A stretch of 64,000 bases of DNA from contig NZ_JACHOT010000001.1 in NCBI RefSeq assembly GCF_014200015.1, positions 62,001 through 126,000 on the forward strand, read 5' to 3'. The translations under genes and the position numbers were made by a program. Under the pieces are notes generated by a model. That model saw nothing but the letters and a program-made list of their open reading frames with translations. It had not been told where the DNA came from and made no database searches. The stretch comes from Aminobacter niigataensis (GTDB lineage: Bacteria; Pseudomonadota; Alphaproteobacteria; Rhizobiales; Rhizobiaceae). Shown here piece by piece: positions 32,456 through 43,514 of this stretch (positions within the stretch are counted from its first letter, which is position 1; every line of letters starts with the position of its first letter).

Positions 32456-32878
32456 CTACTTCTTGACCGGTGCGTTCATGGCCCAGGAGACGCCGAAGGG
32501 ATCGCGCAACTGGCCCCAGCGGTCGCCCCAGAACATGACGTCGAGCGGCACGACGACCTCGCAGCCGGCATCGACGGCGCGCTTCCACCAGGCATCGATG
32601 TTGTCGCCGAGGATGAGCTGCATGGTGTAGCCCTGCGCCTTCTCGTGCGGATGGCCGTGCTCCGGATAGGCGTCGCAAAGCATCATCGAGCTGCCGTTGA
32701 CGTAGAGGTGGATGTGCATGGTCCGGCCCTGCTCGTCCGGCGGGATGGCGAAGGCCGTCTCGGCGCCGAAGGCGCGCGTGTAGAATTCGGCCGCCTTGCT
32801 GGCGCCGTCGACCTGCAGATAGGCGATCAGGCCGCCGAGAACCGGGGGAGCGGCGGTCGGTGCAGTGCTGTCGGGCAT
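32456..32878 (-). CDS. VOC-superfamily (PhnB-like) protein
   Basis: A 140-residue protein of the glyoxalase/bleomycin resistance fold, containing LIAYLQVDGASKAAEFYTRAFGAETAFAIPPDEQGRTMHIHLYVNGSSMMLCD and the second half IDAWWKRAVDAGCEVVVPLDVMFWGDRWGQLRDPFGVSWAMN. This is the PhnB/3-demethylubiquinone-like group (YjdN), usually a metal-binding dimer of unknown substrate. All expected strands are present. It converges on the Lrp gene, with the hairpin at 32414-32440 between them. Confidence 0.88.
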   Translation of the reverse strand: MPDSTAPTAAPPVLGGLIAYLQVDGASKAAEFYTRAFGAETAFAIPPDEQGRTMHIHLYVNGSSMMLCDAYPEHGHPHEKAQGYTMQLILGDNIDAWWKRAVDAGCEVVVPLDVMFWGDRWGQLRDPFGVSWAMNAPVKK

Positions 32879-33109
32879 TTTTCTCTCCGTTCGTTGATGG
32901 CCGTTGCCGCCGGCGAAAGCGTGCGACTCGGCTGTTCAGGCATCGAACCGGGTGCGTGTCGCGCTCGGCGGTTGGATGCCTTGAACTGAAGACGAACGAA
33001 GCCTGCCGGAACCTACATGTCCGGCCAATATTTTTCGCGAACAACCGGAGGCACCGCCCCGAGCTCTTCCTGGGTTGCAAGCTAGCGGTGCTGGCAGGCG
33101 TGAGCCGGT

Positions 33110-33433
33110 TCAGTTCGAGTTCGTGTTCGAATTGCTCGACGAACTGGTGCTCGTCGAGGTGCTGGTCGACGAACTGGTGCCGGTGTTGCTCTGGGAGTCG
33201 CTGTCGGTGGTGCAACTGCCGTTGGAGCAGCTCCTGGAGCGCGAGCTCGACTTGCTCGTCGACTTGGAGACCGTGACCGACCGGCTGCCGATCAGGATGG
33301 GAGCACTGCCGACGGTGGCGAACGGCACCATCGCCGGTCTCGACGCCGGTAGCGGGCCCGCTTCCGCGGCGGAGAAGGTCAGGACCGCGCTTGCGAAGAT
33401 CGCGGCCGAGGCGAAGCGCTGGAACCTTGCCAT
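33110..33433 (-). CDS. Secreted Ser/Thr/Asn-rich low-complexity protein
   Basis: A 107-residue protein with signal peptide MARFQRFASAAIFASAVLTFSAAEA. After a short neutral segment (about residues 26-50), the C-terminal half is a Ser-rich low-complexity tail: SVTVSKSTSKSSSRSRS, CSNGSC, then alternating Ser, Thr and Asn to the end. The two cysteines in CSNGSC could form a disulfide. AAAGGAG precedes the ATG at 33433. No family is recognised; an exported adhesive or cell-surface linker is a guess. The coding bases repeat a short unit, which suggests slippage expansion. Confidence 0.7.
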   Translation of the reverse strand: MARFQRFASAAIFASAVLTFSAAEAGPLPASRPAMVPFATVGSAPILIGSRSVTVSKSTSKSSSRSRSCSNGSCTTDSDSQSNTGTSSSTSTSTSTSSSSNSNTNSN

Positions 33434-33547
33434 TGCACATGCTCCTTTGCGTGGCACACCAAAACGCCATTTGAACATGGCGATGCGTGGCGCGTGAATT
33501 CGTCAATTGGAGCTAGACGGGTCGGCACGGCCAGGGGCAATCAAGCT

Positions 33548-33802
33548 TCAACGAAGAAGCTTGTCGTATTCTGCGTGCTTCCCAATCCAGAACCAGACGA
33601 GGTCGTGCTCCAGTCTGACGGCGACCGCGCGATGGTCACGCCCGACACGCACCGACCAATAGCGGCCGACAGACTTCAGATGCAGTGAAGGGTGGTGCGG
33701 GTCTGCGCGAAGCAAGGCAAAATTCTTGTCGGCCAATTGCTGCACAGGCTCAGGGAGAAGATCGTATGCCGCCCAGAACCTTGAGCTGGCATGATGGTTC
33801 AA
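33548..33802 (-). CDS. Putative toxin of a small RelE-like toxin-antitoxin pair
   Basis: An 84-residue basic protein, MNHHASSRFWAAYDLLPEPVQQLADKNFALLRADPHHPSLHLKSVGRYWSVRVGRDHRAVAVRLEHDLVW..., with the RelE/ParE-like pattern: helix, helix, then strands RYWSVRVG and RAVAVRLEHDLVWFWIGKHAEYDKLL. It is listed in alphaproteobacteria as a ParE-toxin-like protein. The ATG overlaps the stop of the upstream small gene by four bases, as in a translationally coupled antitoxin-toxin pair. Activity has not been shown and is inferred from size, composition and layout. Confidence 0.72.
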   Translation of the reverse strand: MNHHASSRFWAAYDLLPEPVQQLADKNFALLRADPHHPSLHLKSVGRYWSVRVGRDHRAVAVRLEHDLVWFWIGKHAEYDKLLR

Positions 33803-33999
33803 AGCGGCCGCGTCCGTCCGGACTTGAGTTCAGCCAAGGCTTCTTCCGCAAACCTGTCCAACTTGCCGGCGGCGACGTCTTCCTCGATCTGTCGGTCCCA
33901 GCGTTCGGCCTGCAGTTCTGCGAACCACGCGGCGAACTCCTTCAGCTCGTCCTTGGACAGAGACTCAACCGACTTTTCGATCTGCTCGAGCTTGGTCAT
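33799..33999 (-). CDS. Putative antitoxin of the RelE-like pair
   Basis: A 66-residue acidic helical protein, MTKLEQIEKSVESLSKDELKEFAAWFAELQAERWDRQIEEDVAAGKLDRFAEEALAELKSGRTRPL, without a recognisable DNA-binding domain. Its fold is probably two or three helices that bind the basic partner. The combination of the FAAWFAELQAERWDRQIEEDVAAGKLDRLAEEALAE-like sequence with a ParE-like partner is repeated in many Rhizobiales. ATG 33999 is preferred over 34023. Autoregulation is doubtful because no DNA-binding motif is seen. Confidence 0.68.
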   Translation of the reverse strand: MTKLEQIEKSVESLSKDELKEFAAWFAELQAERWDRQIEEDVAAGKLDRFAEEALAELKSGRTRPL

Positions 34000-34041
34000 G
34001 CTGACAAGATAACATGATGCCAATCGGGGGCAACGGCCGGC

Positions 34042-37095
<3,054 letters not shown>

Positions 37096-37204
37096 GAGCG
37101 GAATATGGGCGGTATCAGCAGAAATGGAAAGGGCACGGGCGCCGGAATGCCGGACCGGCGACCGCGACGGTTTGTGCTCCTGACATCAGGCTGTCAGGAA
37201 GTCG

Positions 37205-37639
37205 TCAACGGGGGCAGGGGAAGCCCGGGGCGATCTTGCAGTTGGCGCCGGGCGGGCGCGGCCTTGGCGGCCGTGGCTTGGGAGGACGATTCCAGTGTGG
37301 AGGCCGGTTCCAGTGCGGTGGACGGTAATGCGGCGGACGCACGACGATTGTCGGCGCCACGACGACTGCCGGCGGACGGCCGACATAGTCGGAGAGATAG
37401 TTGGCCGAGACCCAGCCCCTCAGCCGGGAACCGTAGACATTGCACCAGTTGCCTTCGCAGCCACGCAGGTCGACGCGCGTACCTTCGTAGAGCATCCCGA
37501 TCTTGGCATAGCCGGTGCCGGGGCCGCTGCGCACATTGACGTTGCCGGTGGTGTAGGCGTCGGCGGCGAGCGCCGCGGCAGGCAGCGCCATCATCCCGGC
37601 CAGAATGGCCGCTGTGATGCCAAGTCTTCGAAATATCAT
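37205..37639 (-). CDS. Secreted SH3-domain protein
   Basis: A 144-residue exported protein. The signal peptide MIFRRLGITAAILAGMMALPAAALA precedes a bacterial SH3 domain (about 28-88: AYTTGNVNVRSGPGTGYAKIGMLYEGTRVDLRGCEGNWCNVYGSRLRGWVSANYLS), which usually binds peptidoglycan peptides. A Pro/His/Trp/Arg-rich tail (HYRPPHWNRPPHWNRPPKPRPP) follows, with a CKIAPGFPC disulfide loop at the end. Four cysteines are present. It is divergent from the glycosyltransferase gene and its upstream region carries a palindrome. Confidence 0.87.
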   Translation of the reverse strand: MIFRRLGITAAILAGMMALPAAALAADAYTTGNVNVRSGPGTGYAKIGMLYEGTRVDLRGCEGNWCNVYGSRLRGWVSANYLSDYVGRPPAVVVAPTIVVRPPHYRPPHWNRPPHWNRPPKPRPPRPRPPGANCKIAPGFPCPR

Positions 37640-37703
37640 GGGCAGTCCTCCAGACCGAATTTCATTTCGAAACGACCCAAACTACAGTCTGTCTTGCCAC
37701 GCG

Positions 37704-37715
37704 CCAGTATACTGG
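37704..37715. promoter_or_regulatory. CCAGTATACTGG palindrome
   Basis: A perfect 12-bp palindrome extended to near-symmetry over about 18 bases (GCG and TGC flanks), 65 bases upstream of the SH3 gene start and 209 bases from the glycosyltransferase start. Its symmetry suits a dimeric regulator such as a LuxR-type protein, but no regulator is identified. Confidence 0.45.
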
Positions 37716-37923
37716 TGCGATTATCCTTTATGCCTGGGTAATGGGCATGGGTTAGGGCCGTGACACCGCCGGGCGTAGCCACGACGGGGGTGTGCACTGC
37801 CGCACTTGCCGTAGCGTCAATTGGCCGATATGGCGTCGGTCCAATCGTCTCTCAACCAGGGCGTCGGTTCGCGGTCGTCGACACGCATCTGTCCGGAAAC
37901 ACAGCATCAATGGAAATGGGGCG

Positions 37924-39024
37924 ATGAGGATCACGCATGTGGTGGGCCATGCCGGGCTGAACGGTGTCGCGACCAGCTCGAGGATGTTGATCCAGGCGCA
38001 GCTCGATGCCGGGCACGACGTGTTGCTGGTGCATTCGCGGAATTCCTGGATCGAACACCAGAAATTCGACGGTCCGCTCGAGAAGATGGGTTCGGATTTT
38101 GCCACCACTCCGGCCGAGTTGCGCCGCGTCGGCTACGCCGCGCGCGACTGGGGCGTGGACGTGGTGCATGCCCATGGCAGTCGCGGCAACAAGTTCGGTC
38201 TGGTGTTCCGATGTTCCGCCGGCACGCCCATCGTCATGACTGCGCATACCCGCCAGTTGCAGCTGCCGTGGCTGTTTGCCCATGCGGTGATCGCGCCGAG
38301 CCAGCAGACCGCCGACTATTATCTGTCGCGTCGGTTGGTGCGGCGGCGGAACATGCATCTGGTGCGGCACATGTTCGACGTCGCGACTGTCATGGCAGCG
38401 ACGCCCACGAGCCGAAGTGCTGCGCGGGCGGAGCTGGGGATCAAGGCGTCTTCCTTCGTCATTGGTTCGGTCGGCGAAATCGACGCGCGCAAGAACCAGA
38501 TCGAAATGGTGCGCGTGCTGAAAGGGCTGATCGGACGAGGCATTGACGCCCAACTGCTGCTGATCGGCGAGAATCGCAACATGGCCGGCGATGCGCAATG
38601 GAGCGCTGCCGCTTCCGACCCGCAGATCAAAGGCCGCCTTCACCTGCCGGGCGAACGGCAGGATGCGACCCGGTTGCTGCACGCCATGGACGTCTATCTC
38701 TGTACGTCGAAGATGGAGGAGGGCCCGATCGCCACGCTCGAGGCAATGGCCACGGCGCTGCCGGTGCTGTCCGCGAATGTCGGCTACTCCTCGGCACTGC
38801 TGCGCGACGGCATCAATGGCTGGATCTTCCCGCAAGGCGATGTCGAGCGGATGACCGAAACCGCGTCGATGCTTGCCCGTGACGCAGCGTTGCGCCAGTC
38901 GATCGGAACGGCGGCGAGGCAGACGATCGCCGACCAACTGGCGCCGCAGGCGATCGTGCCGGAAATAGACACGGTCTACCGGCAGGCCATCGAACGCGCC
39001 GGAAAGAAGCTGCCGCAAAAATAG
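37924..39024 (+). CDS. Glycosyltransferase family 4
   Basis: A 366-residue GT-B glycosyltransferase, MRITHVVGHAGLNGVATSSRMLIQAQLDAGHDVLLVHSR. Typical elements are VVHAHGSRGNKFG (acceptor domain, about 77-90), the central GSVGEIDARKNQIEMVRVL that introduces the nucleotide-binding half, and the C-terminal SKMEEGPIATLEAMATALPVLSANVG with the retaining EX7E-like glutamates. The substrate cannot be read. GGGGCG precedes the ATG at 37924. It is probably in an operon with the CapA-like gene 50 bases downstream, suggesting capsule or surface polysaccharide production. Confidence 0.87.
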   Translation: MRITHVVGHAGLNGVATSSRMLIQAQLDAGHDVLLVHSRNSWIEHQKFDGPLEKMGSDFATTPAELRRVGYAARDWGVDVVHAHGSRGNKFGLVFRCSAGTPIVMTAHTRQLQLPWLFAHAVIAPSQQTADYYLSRRLVRRRNMHLVRHMFDVATVMAATPTSRSAARAELGIKASSFVIGSVGEIDARKNQIEMVRVLKGLIGRGIDAQLLLIGENRNMAGDAQWSAAASDPQIKGRLHLPGERQDATRLLHAMDVYLCTSKMEEGPIATLEAMATALPVLSANVGYSSALLRDGINGWIFPQGDVERMTETASMLARDAALRQSIGTAARQTIADQLAPQAIVPEIDTVYRQAIERAGKKLPQK

Positions 39025-39073
39025 CCGGGGGCAGCCGTGTCGCGCCAGCCGCGTACAGTGATTTGCTGCTAGG

Positions 39074-40147
39074 GTGCGGGCGATCAATTTCGGGCGACGC
39101 GTGTCCAGCAATTATCCCTTCGCCTACAAGGCCTCCTGGCCGGCCCGGTTTCTGAAGCCGTCGTTGCGCGGTAGCATTTCGGCGCCGGTGCCTGCCGAGG
39201 CAGTGCTGTTGCCCAGGCCGGAAAAGAGCGTGCGACTGGCTTTCGTCGGCGACATCTCGGCGGTCGCCAACCGGCGGTCGCCGGTTTGCGACGGGGAACT
39301 GAAGGCGCTGCTCGCCTCCGCCGATCTGGTGGTCGGCAATTGCGAAAGCCCCGTGGTGCGGCGTCCTAGAGCGCGTTTCGGGACGCGGCTCGGAACGCAT
39401 CATGCCATGACGTGCGAATTCCTGGCCGGCGCGCTGGAAGCCACAGGAATGACGCCGCAGCGGCTGGTGCTGTCTTTGGCCAACAACCACGTGCTCGACC
39501 AGGGGATCGAAGGTTTTGACGAGACGCTGTCGACCCTTGGTGCGCTCGGCATTGCGACGATAGGCACCTCGACGGCTGTGACCAAGGTGGCCGTCGGACC
39601 GCTCAGGCTCGGGCTTGTCGCGTTCACGCAATGGCGCAACGCCGCGGCAGCGGAGTTTGCCGGTCGGGTGGCTATGGCCGAGGGCTTTTTCGCCGACAGC
39701 CGCGATGGAATGGCGGGCGCGCAAGGCGTCGACCTGATGTGCGCGGTGCCGCACTGGGACTGGGAGTTCCGGCATTTTCCGCGCGATCAAACACAGGCCT
39801 GGGCGGAACGTCTGGCCGAGCTCGGTATCGGTCTGGTGGCCGGGCACCATGCCCATGTCGTGCAGCCGATGGCGCGGATCCGCGAGACGCTCGTCGCCTA
39901 CGGGCTTGGCGATTTCTTCGGTACGGCGCTGGCGCGCCAGCCCTGGCCGGGGCGGCTCGGGGCGATCCTCATGGCCGAGGTCAGTGCCGATGCCTCGACG
40001 CGCGGCCGGATCGCCAGCTACCGGCTGGTGCCGTTCATGCGCCTGCGCGACGGAGACCGCGAAACGCTGGTGCCGCTCGACAAGGTCGAAGGCAGGCCAG
40101 GCGTCCAGGCGCGGGCACGCTGGGAAGCAGTCTGCCAAGGCGGCTGA
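39074..40147 (+). CDS. CapA-family protein (poly-gamma-glutamate synthesis type)
   Basis: A 357-residue protein with the metallophosphatase-like CapA domain: VRLAFVGDISAVANRR, ADLVVGNCESPVV, LVLSLANNHVLDQGIEGFDETLSTLGALGIATIGT, and the terminal histidines VAGHHAHVVQPMARI near residue 255. CapA is needed for polyglutamate or capsule formation in Bacillus; in proteobacteria it goes with polysaccharide. The GTG at 39074 has no strong ribosome binding site, so a start farther downstream is possible. It follows the glycosyltransferase and precedes DUF3137 gene. Confidence 0.85.
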   Translation: MRAINFGRRVSSNYPFAYKASWPARFLKPSLRGSISAPVPAEAVLLPRPEKSVRLAFVGDISAVANRRSPVCDGELKALLASADLVVGNCESPVVRRPRARFGTRLGTHHAMTCEFLAGALEATGMTPQRLVLSLANNHVLDQGIEGFDETLSTLGALGIATIGTSTAVTKVAVGPLRLGLVAFTQWRNAAAAEFAGRVAMAEGFFADSRDGMAGAQGVDLMCAVPHWDWEFRHFPRDQTQAWAERLAELGIGLVAGHHAHVVQPMARIRETLVAYGLGDFFGTALARQPWPGRLGAILMAEVSADASTRGRIASYRLVPFMRLRDGDRETLVPLDKVEGRPGVQARARWEAVCQGG

Positions 40148-40324
40148 GCAGCCCTCACATGTTGATTCTGGTTGTTGCGCCATCCCCTTGTTTGCGCCGC
40201 GACATTTGCCGAAAAGCCGCTATCATCCGGCCAGCCGCCGGCGCACCATGCATCCGGTGCATCGGTCTAGATTGCGGCGTCCCTAACGCGACAACTGGTT
40301 GCGCGACGCCGCCGGGGAGCACCT

Positions 40325-41272
40325 ATGAGCGCAGGTTTCATGCCCGACGAATCTGTCATCGCCGGCATCAGGCGGGACCTTGACGCCTACGAGGCGCGGC
40401 GCAAGGCAGCCAAGCGCTCGGTGCTGTGGCGCGTGCCGTTGTTCCTGGGCCTGCTGGCGCTGGCAGTCGTGGTGCTAGCGGTGGTGTTCAATCTTGCCGC
40501 CGACCCCGCAGAGACTTGGGTTTCGACGCCGCATCTCTATCTCTACGCGGTTGCCTTCATCGCCTCGTTCTTTGTCTATTTCCGCGCGGCCAAGCCGGCG
40601 GGTGATCTGCAGGCGTCGTTGCGCGAAAAGTTGCTGCCGATCGTGTTCGGGTTCGTCGGGGACATGCGGCTGGCAAAAGGCGAGACGCCCGGGAGCTTTG
40701 CGCGTCTGCCGCGCGAGACTATCGGCGATTACAGCGACAGCCATTTCGACGACATCGTCTCGGGCACATATGAGGGCTTTTCGTTCGAGCTCTACGAGAC
40801 CGCGTTGTGGCGACGGGTGGATAAGTCGGACGTCACCCTGTTCGACGGCATCATCGTGGCGTTCGACATCGCGAAGCCCTTTCCGGGTACGCTGGTGGCG
40901 ACACTGAAGACCAACACGGTGATGGGCTTCTTCCGCGAGATGTTCGGCGGCGGGCTGCAGGAGATTTCGTCAGGCGGCGAACTCGACAAGGCCTATGACT
41001 TCCGCACCGACAACGTCGAGGCGGCGCAGCCGCTCGTGTCGGGACAGATGGCGCAGGCGCTGAACTGGCTCAAGGAAGCGTGGCCGGGCGAGCCGGCGCG
41101 GATCGCACTGACCGAGCGTGACGGATTCCTGCTCCTGCCGCACAAGAAGGAGTTCTTCGAGCTGCCGGCCTCGACCGTCGTGCTCGACTACAAGGCCCAT
41201 ATCGAGCCGATGATAGCCGACATGGCGACGATCCTGGCGACCGCAGCACTGGTACGCAAGATCGGCACCTGA
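40325..41272 (+). CDS. DUF3137 membrane protein
   Basis: A 315-residue protein with two N-terminal membrane helices (about residues 34-57 and 69-87) and a cytoplasmic DUF3137 domain: FSFELYETALWRRVDKSDVTLFDGIIVAFDIAKPFPGTLVATL, then AYDFRTDNVEAAQPLVSGQMAQALNWLKEAW and RIALTERDGFLLLPHKKEFFELPAS. The domain is found in many Gram-negatives; in related proteins it resembles the GldH / galanin-binding-like fold, but the role is not known. GGGGAGCACCT precedes the ATG. It ends 16 bases from the convergent SemiSWEET gene. Confidence 0.87.
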   Translation: MSAGFMPDESVIAGIRRDLDAYEARRKAAKRSVLWRVPLFLGLLALAVVVLAVVFNLAADPAETWVSTPHLYLYAVAFIASFFVYFRAAKPAGDLQASLREKLLPIVFGFVGDMRLAKGETPGSFARLPRETIGDYSDSHFDDIVSGTYEGFSFELYETALWRRVDKSDVTLFDGIIVAFDIAKPFPGTLVATLKTNTVMGFFREMFGGGLQEISSGGELDKAYDFRTDNVEAAQPLVSGQMAQALNWLKEAWPGEPARIALTERDGFLLLPHKKEFFELPASTVVLDYKAHIEPMIADMATILATAALVRKIGT

Positions 41273-41288
41273 ACCCGTCGGCCGTTCG

Positions 41289-41546
41289 TTATCCGAAGCG
41301 CAGCTTCAGCCCGACGATGGCGAGGATGAAGACCAGCGTGATCGAGTTGGAGAGGATGACCGGCAGCGAGCCGAGCGCCACGCCATAGACGATCCATAGC
41401 GAGATGCCGGTGGCAAGCGCCGCGTTGGTGCCAAGCGAGATGTCGCCTGTCTTGCGCTCGCGCAGGATCTTCATGATCTGCGGCAGCCAGGCGAGCGTGG
41501 TCAGGATGGCGGCCGCGGCACCGACGATTTCGAACAGGGGGTTCAA
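41289..41546 (-). CDS. SemiSWEET-type sugar transporter (PQ-loop protein)
   Basis: An 85-residue protein of three membrane helices with the motif AAAILTTLAWLPQIMKIL (PQ-loop, residues about 10-27), RKTGDISLGTNAALATGISLWIVYGVALGSLPVIL and NSITLVFILAIVGLKLRFG. SemiSWEETs dimerise to form a six-helix sugar channel. The start is taken as TTG 41546 (MNPLFEIVGA) since there is no in-frame ATG nearby and the family start is here; a weak AGCTCCCG precedes it. The alternative frame upstream has no hydrophobic pattern. Confidence 0.82.
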   Translation of the reverse strand: MNPLFEIVGAAAAILTTLAWLPQIMKILRERKTGDISLGTNAALATGISLWIVYGVALGSLPVILSNSITLVFILAIVGLKLRFG

Positions 41547-41990
41547 GGCGGGAGCTCTCGAAAAAGCACAAGACGTGCAGCGCGAGCTATGCCAGATCGG
41601 CGGGCGGCTGTGAAGCGGATGCACAAGGCTGGCCCAACGAAACGACGGCGCAAAACGTCGCGGGACATTGCCGTCGTGCCGCGGAATATCTCCCGTTTCG
41701 TGATCGGCCGGCGAAAAATCCGACCATCGGATGGCTGCGCGATGACGGCGATGTGACGGCCTCCACGCCATGGCAGGCAAGGCGATCCTAACTGCTGCAA
41801 GGGTGGCAAATCACTCGGCGCAGTGCAGGCTGCTTTCGAATATGGCAGAAATAAGCCGCTGATTCTGTTCGATAATTTCACGCAACGTGATTTGCGTGCG
41901 GCTGGCCCGGCGGTCAATCTCCAGGTCGTTCGGCGGGCATTGCTGAGAGGGTGAAGCCCGCGAGGACGAGAAAGAACCGGAGTACCAGAC
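41547..41990. other. Intergenic stretch before the DUF1344 gene
   Basis: No gene is supported in these 444 bases. Open frames on the minus strand lack starts and family signature. The right end gives the promoter region of the DUF1344 gene; no convincing promoter pair, repeat or RNA gene was found. Confidence 0.45.
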
Positions 41991-42233
41991 ATGAACAAGT
42001 TTCTTGCAACGGCCGCCGCTTCGCTTGCCTTCATCGGTGCCGCTTATGCCGCCGACATCGAAGGCACCGTGCAGTCGGTCGACCCGGCGACGCGTTCCAT
42101 CACGCTGGAGGACGGCAAGATCTATGTCATCCCCGAGACCATCAAGGTCGACGAGTTGGCCGCTGGCGCCAAGGTGAAGGTGACCGTGGACGACACGACA
42201 GGTGCAGTGACCGCGATCGAAAAGGCCTCCTAA
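41991..42233 (+). CDS. DUF1344 secreted protein
   Basis: An 80-residue exported protein. The signal peptide MNKFLATAAASLAFIGAAYA is followed by DIEGTVQSVDPATRSITLEDGKIYVIPETIKVDELAAGAKVKVTVDDTTGAVTAIEKAS, the complete DUF1344 domain of about 60 residues with five strands, probably an OB-like fold. Small proteins of this family are abundant in rhizobia and of unknown function; a role in the cell envelope is inferred. The ATG at 41991 lies 20 bases past GAACCGGAG. A strong terminator follows. Confidence 0.9.
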   Translation: MNKFLATAAASLAFIGAAYAADIEGTVQSVDPATRSITLEDGKIYVIPETIKVDELAAGAKVKVTVDDTTGAVTAIEKAS

Positions 42234-42318
42234 GGCCGGTTCGCGAAGGCGCCCTGCCGGCCCCAACATTGGCCAACGGCAGGCGCGTGACATTCTCGAC
42301 ACCTTCCAAGCTACCTTT

Positions 42319-42351
42319 TGGCCGGCCCTTCGCGGGTCGGCCATTCTTTTT
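42319..42351 (+). terminator. Terminator of the DUF1344 gene
   Basis: TGGCCG (42319-42324) pairs with CGGCCA (42338-42343), continued by a G-U pair and CCC/GGG around a TTCGC loop, then TTCTTTTT. It lies about 85 bases beyond the stop codon. Confidence 0.85.
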
Positions 42352-42368
42352 CCGAGGCGTTTGACGCG

Positions 42369-42788
42369 TCAGAAAGCGATGGGAAAGTTCTCCGCGAGCC
42401 AATTCGTCGAGCGCTTGGCGGCGGCCAGCGTGCCGTTGGCGGCGTGGCCGAGACCGGAACGGACCAGCGCGTAGCCATTGGCTGTGCGGTAAAGCACGGA
42501 CTGGCCGCCCTCGACGATGCCGGAATAGGCGGTGGGCCGGATTTCAGGCTGGGCCGGCGGCGTGGCCGGAACTGATGCGAGCTGCGGCTCGGCAAAGACG
42601 GTGGTGCGGCAGATGCCTGTCACCAGCGGGTAGTCGTGATTGCCTTCGCGCAGGATGCGGCTCTTCATCGCCGCCTCGCAATCGGCGACCGAATTCCACT
42701 GCGCCGGCGTCTCGCCGATATATTCGCAGAGCTTGGCATCGCAGTCGCAGCCGACGATGGTCATGGCGACAAGGGCAGACTTGATCAC
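42369..42788 (-). CDS. Putative lipoprotein of unknown function
   Basis: A 139-residue protein with an N-terminal signal ending VGC near residue 13: VIKSALVAMTIVGCDCDAKLCEY. If the start is GTG at 42788, the sequence before the cysteine is a short lipobox-like hydrophobic stretch (AMTIVGC), so lipidation is likely though the signal is short. Residues 20-139 contain four more cysteines (CDCDAKLC, DCEAAMKS, GICRTTVF), and the tail ends NWLAENFPIAF. No family recognised. An upstream ATG at 42857 gives a longer, less likely start. Confidence 0.6.
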   Translation of the reverse strand: MIKSALVAMTIVGCDCDAKLCEYIGETPAQWNSVADCEAAMKSRILREGNHDYPLVTGICRTTVFAEPQLASVPATPPAQPEIRPTAYSGIVEGGQSVLYRTANGYALVRSGLGHAANGTLAAAKRSTNWLAENFPIAF

Positions 42789-42921
42789 GGTCCGAATCCT
42801 CAGGGATTGTTGACGCCGTGATTTTTCCGCTTCGAACGCGGCGCCAGTTGGCCGCAATCATGGCATGACCGTGGCTGTGGCATTTCTATCTGCGGGTGTG
42901 CAGAAGGCGCGCTTGCTTCGT

Positions 42922-43236
42922 CTACCTGTCGAGCCCAGCGGCCTTGCGAAGAGCATCGTTCATGCGGGTCTGCCAGCCTTCGCCATCGGCCTTGAAGCGG
43001 GCGACCACATCGGGGTCGAGCCTGAGCAAAATAGATTGCTTCTTGTTCAGTGAAGGAGGACGCCCAATCTTGCGACGAAACAGCTCATCAGCGGGCTGTG
43101 CGTCGGGGTCGGCAACGGCATCGGCCGTGATGGCGCGGTCTTCCTCGTCGGAAATCTCTTCGAGCGAAATCAAGGCACGTCGACGTGCTTCCGCCATCCT
43201 GGCTTTTTCCGAGGCCGATCTAGAAACTTTGGACAT
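42922..43236 (-). CDS. brnA: BrnA antitoxin
   Basis: A 104-residue antitoxin, MSKVSRSASEKARMAEARRRALISLEEISDEEDRAITADAVADPDAQPADELF..., with the C-terminal ribbon-helix-helix region RRKIGRPPSLNKKQSILLRLDPDVVARFKADGEGWQTRMNDALRKAAGL. Unlike most antitoxins, BrnA has its DNA-binding domain at the C-terminus and its acidic N-terminus binds BrnT. It overlaps the end of brnT by 17 bases, the usual toxin-first order of this module. Two GTATATAC palindromes upstream of brnT are candidate operators. Confidence 0.9.
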   Translation of the reverse strand: MSKVSRSASEKARMAEARRRALISLEEISDEEDRAITADAVADPDAQPADELFRRKIGRPPSLNKKQSILLRLDPDVVARFKADGEGWQTRMNDALRKAAGLDR

Positions 43237-43489
43237 AGATATCGATCTCCCGTCTGTTGGCCTTGCGCAGCGAGATGACACGACACGTGTCGCCTCGCTC
43301 GGTGTAGACGATCACATGGACACGGCTGCCAATGAGGCCAATGGCGACGAGGCGGGTTTCGCCATAGTCGGCCCTGTCGTCCTCAACGATCAGAGCGGTG
43401 TCGAATTCGAATGCGCGCGCACGCTCGAACGAAACGCCGTGCTTCGCTTCGTTGGTCTCAGCCTTTGCCTGATCCCATTCGAGCTTTAT
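43220..43489 (-). CDS. brnT: BrnT toxin with apparent ATA start
   Basis: An 89-residue toxin matching BrnT over its whole length: KLEWDQAKAETNEAKHGVSFERARAFEFD, DYGETRLVAIGLIGSRVHVIVYTERGDTCRVISLRKANRREIDIYV. BrnT is a ribonuclease of RelE-like fold. The family starts M-x-x-E-W-D; here that position is ATA (43489-43487) and the frame has no Met codon anywhere. A strong ribosome binding site GGAGGGG lies 7 bases before the ATA. No ATG, GTG or TTG in frame lies near. So it starts at ATA, or is a recently damaged gene. The antitoxin gene overlaps its end. Confidence 0.85.
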   Translation of the reverse strand: MKLEWDQAKAETNEAKHGVSFERARAFEFDTALIVEDDRADYGETRLVAIGLIGSRVHVIVYTERGDTCRVISLRKANRREIDIYVQSF

Positions 43490-43514
43490 GTGTCCGCCCC
43501 TCCAGACAATTAAC

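Noticed and set aside
33075-33497. Leu/Val/Glu-rich plus-strand frame with repeats
   Set aside because: It is the antisense of the Ser-rich secreted protein; the minus strand has the signal peptide and the AAAGGAG site.
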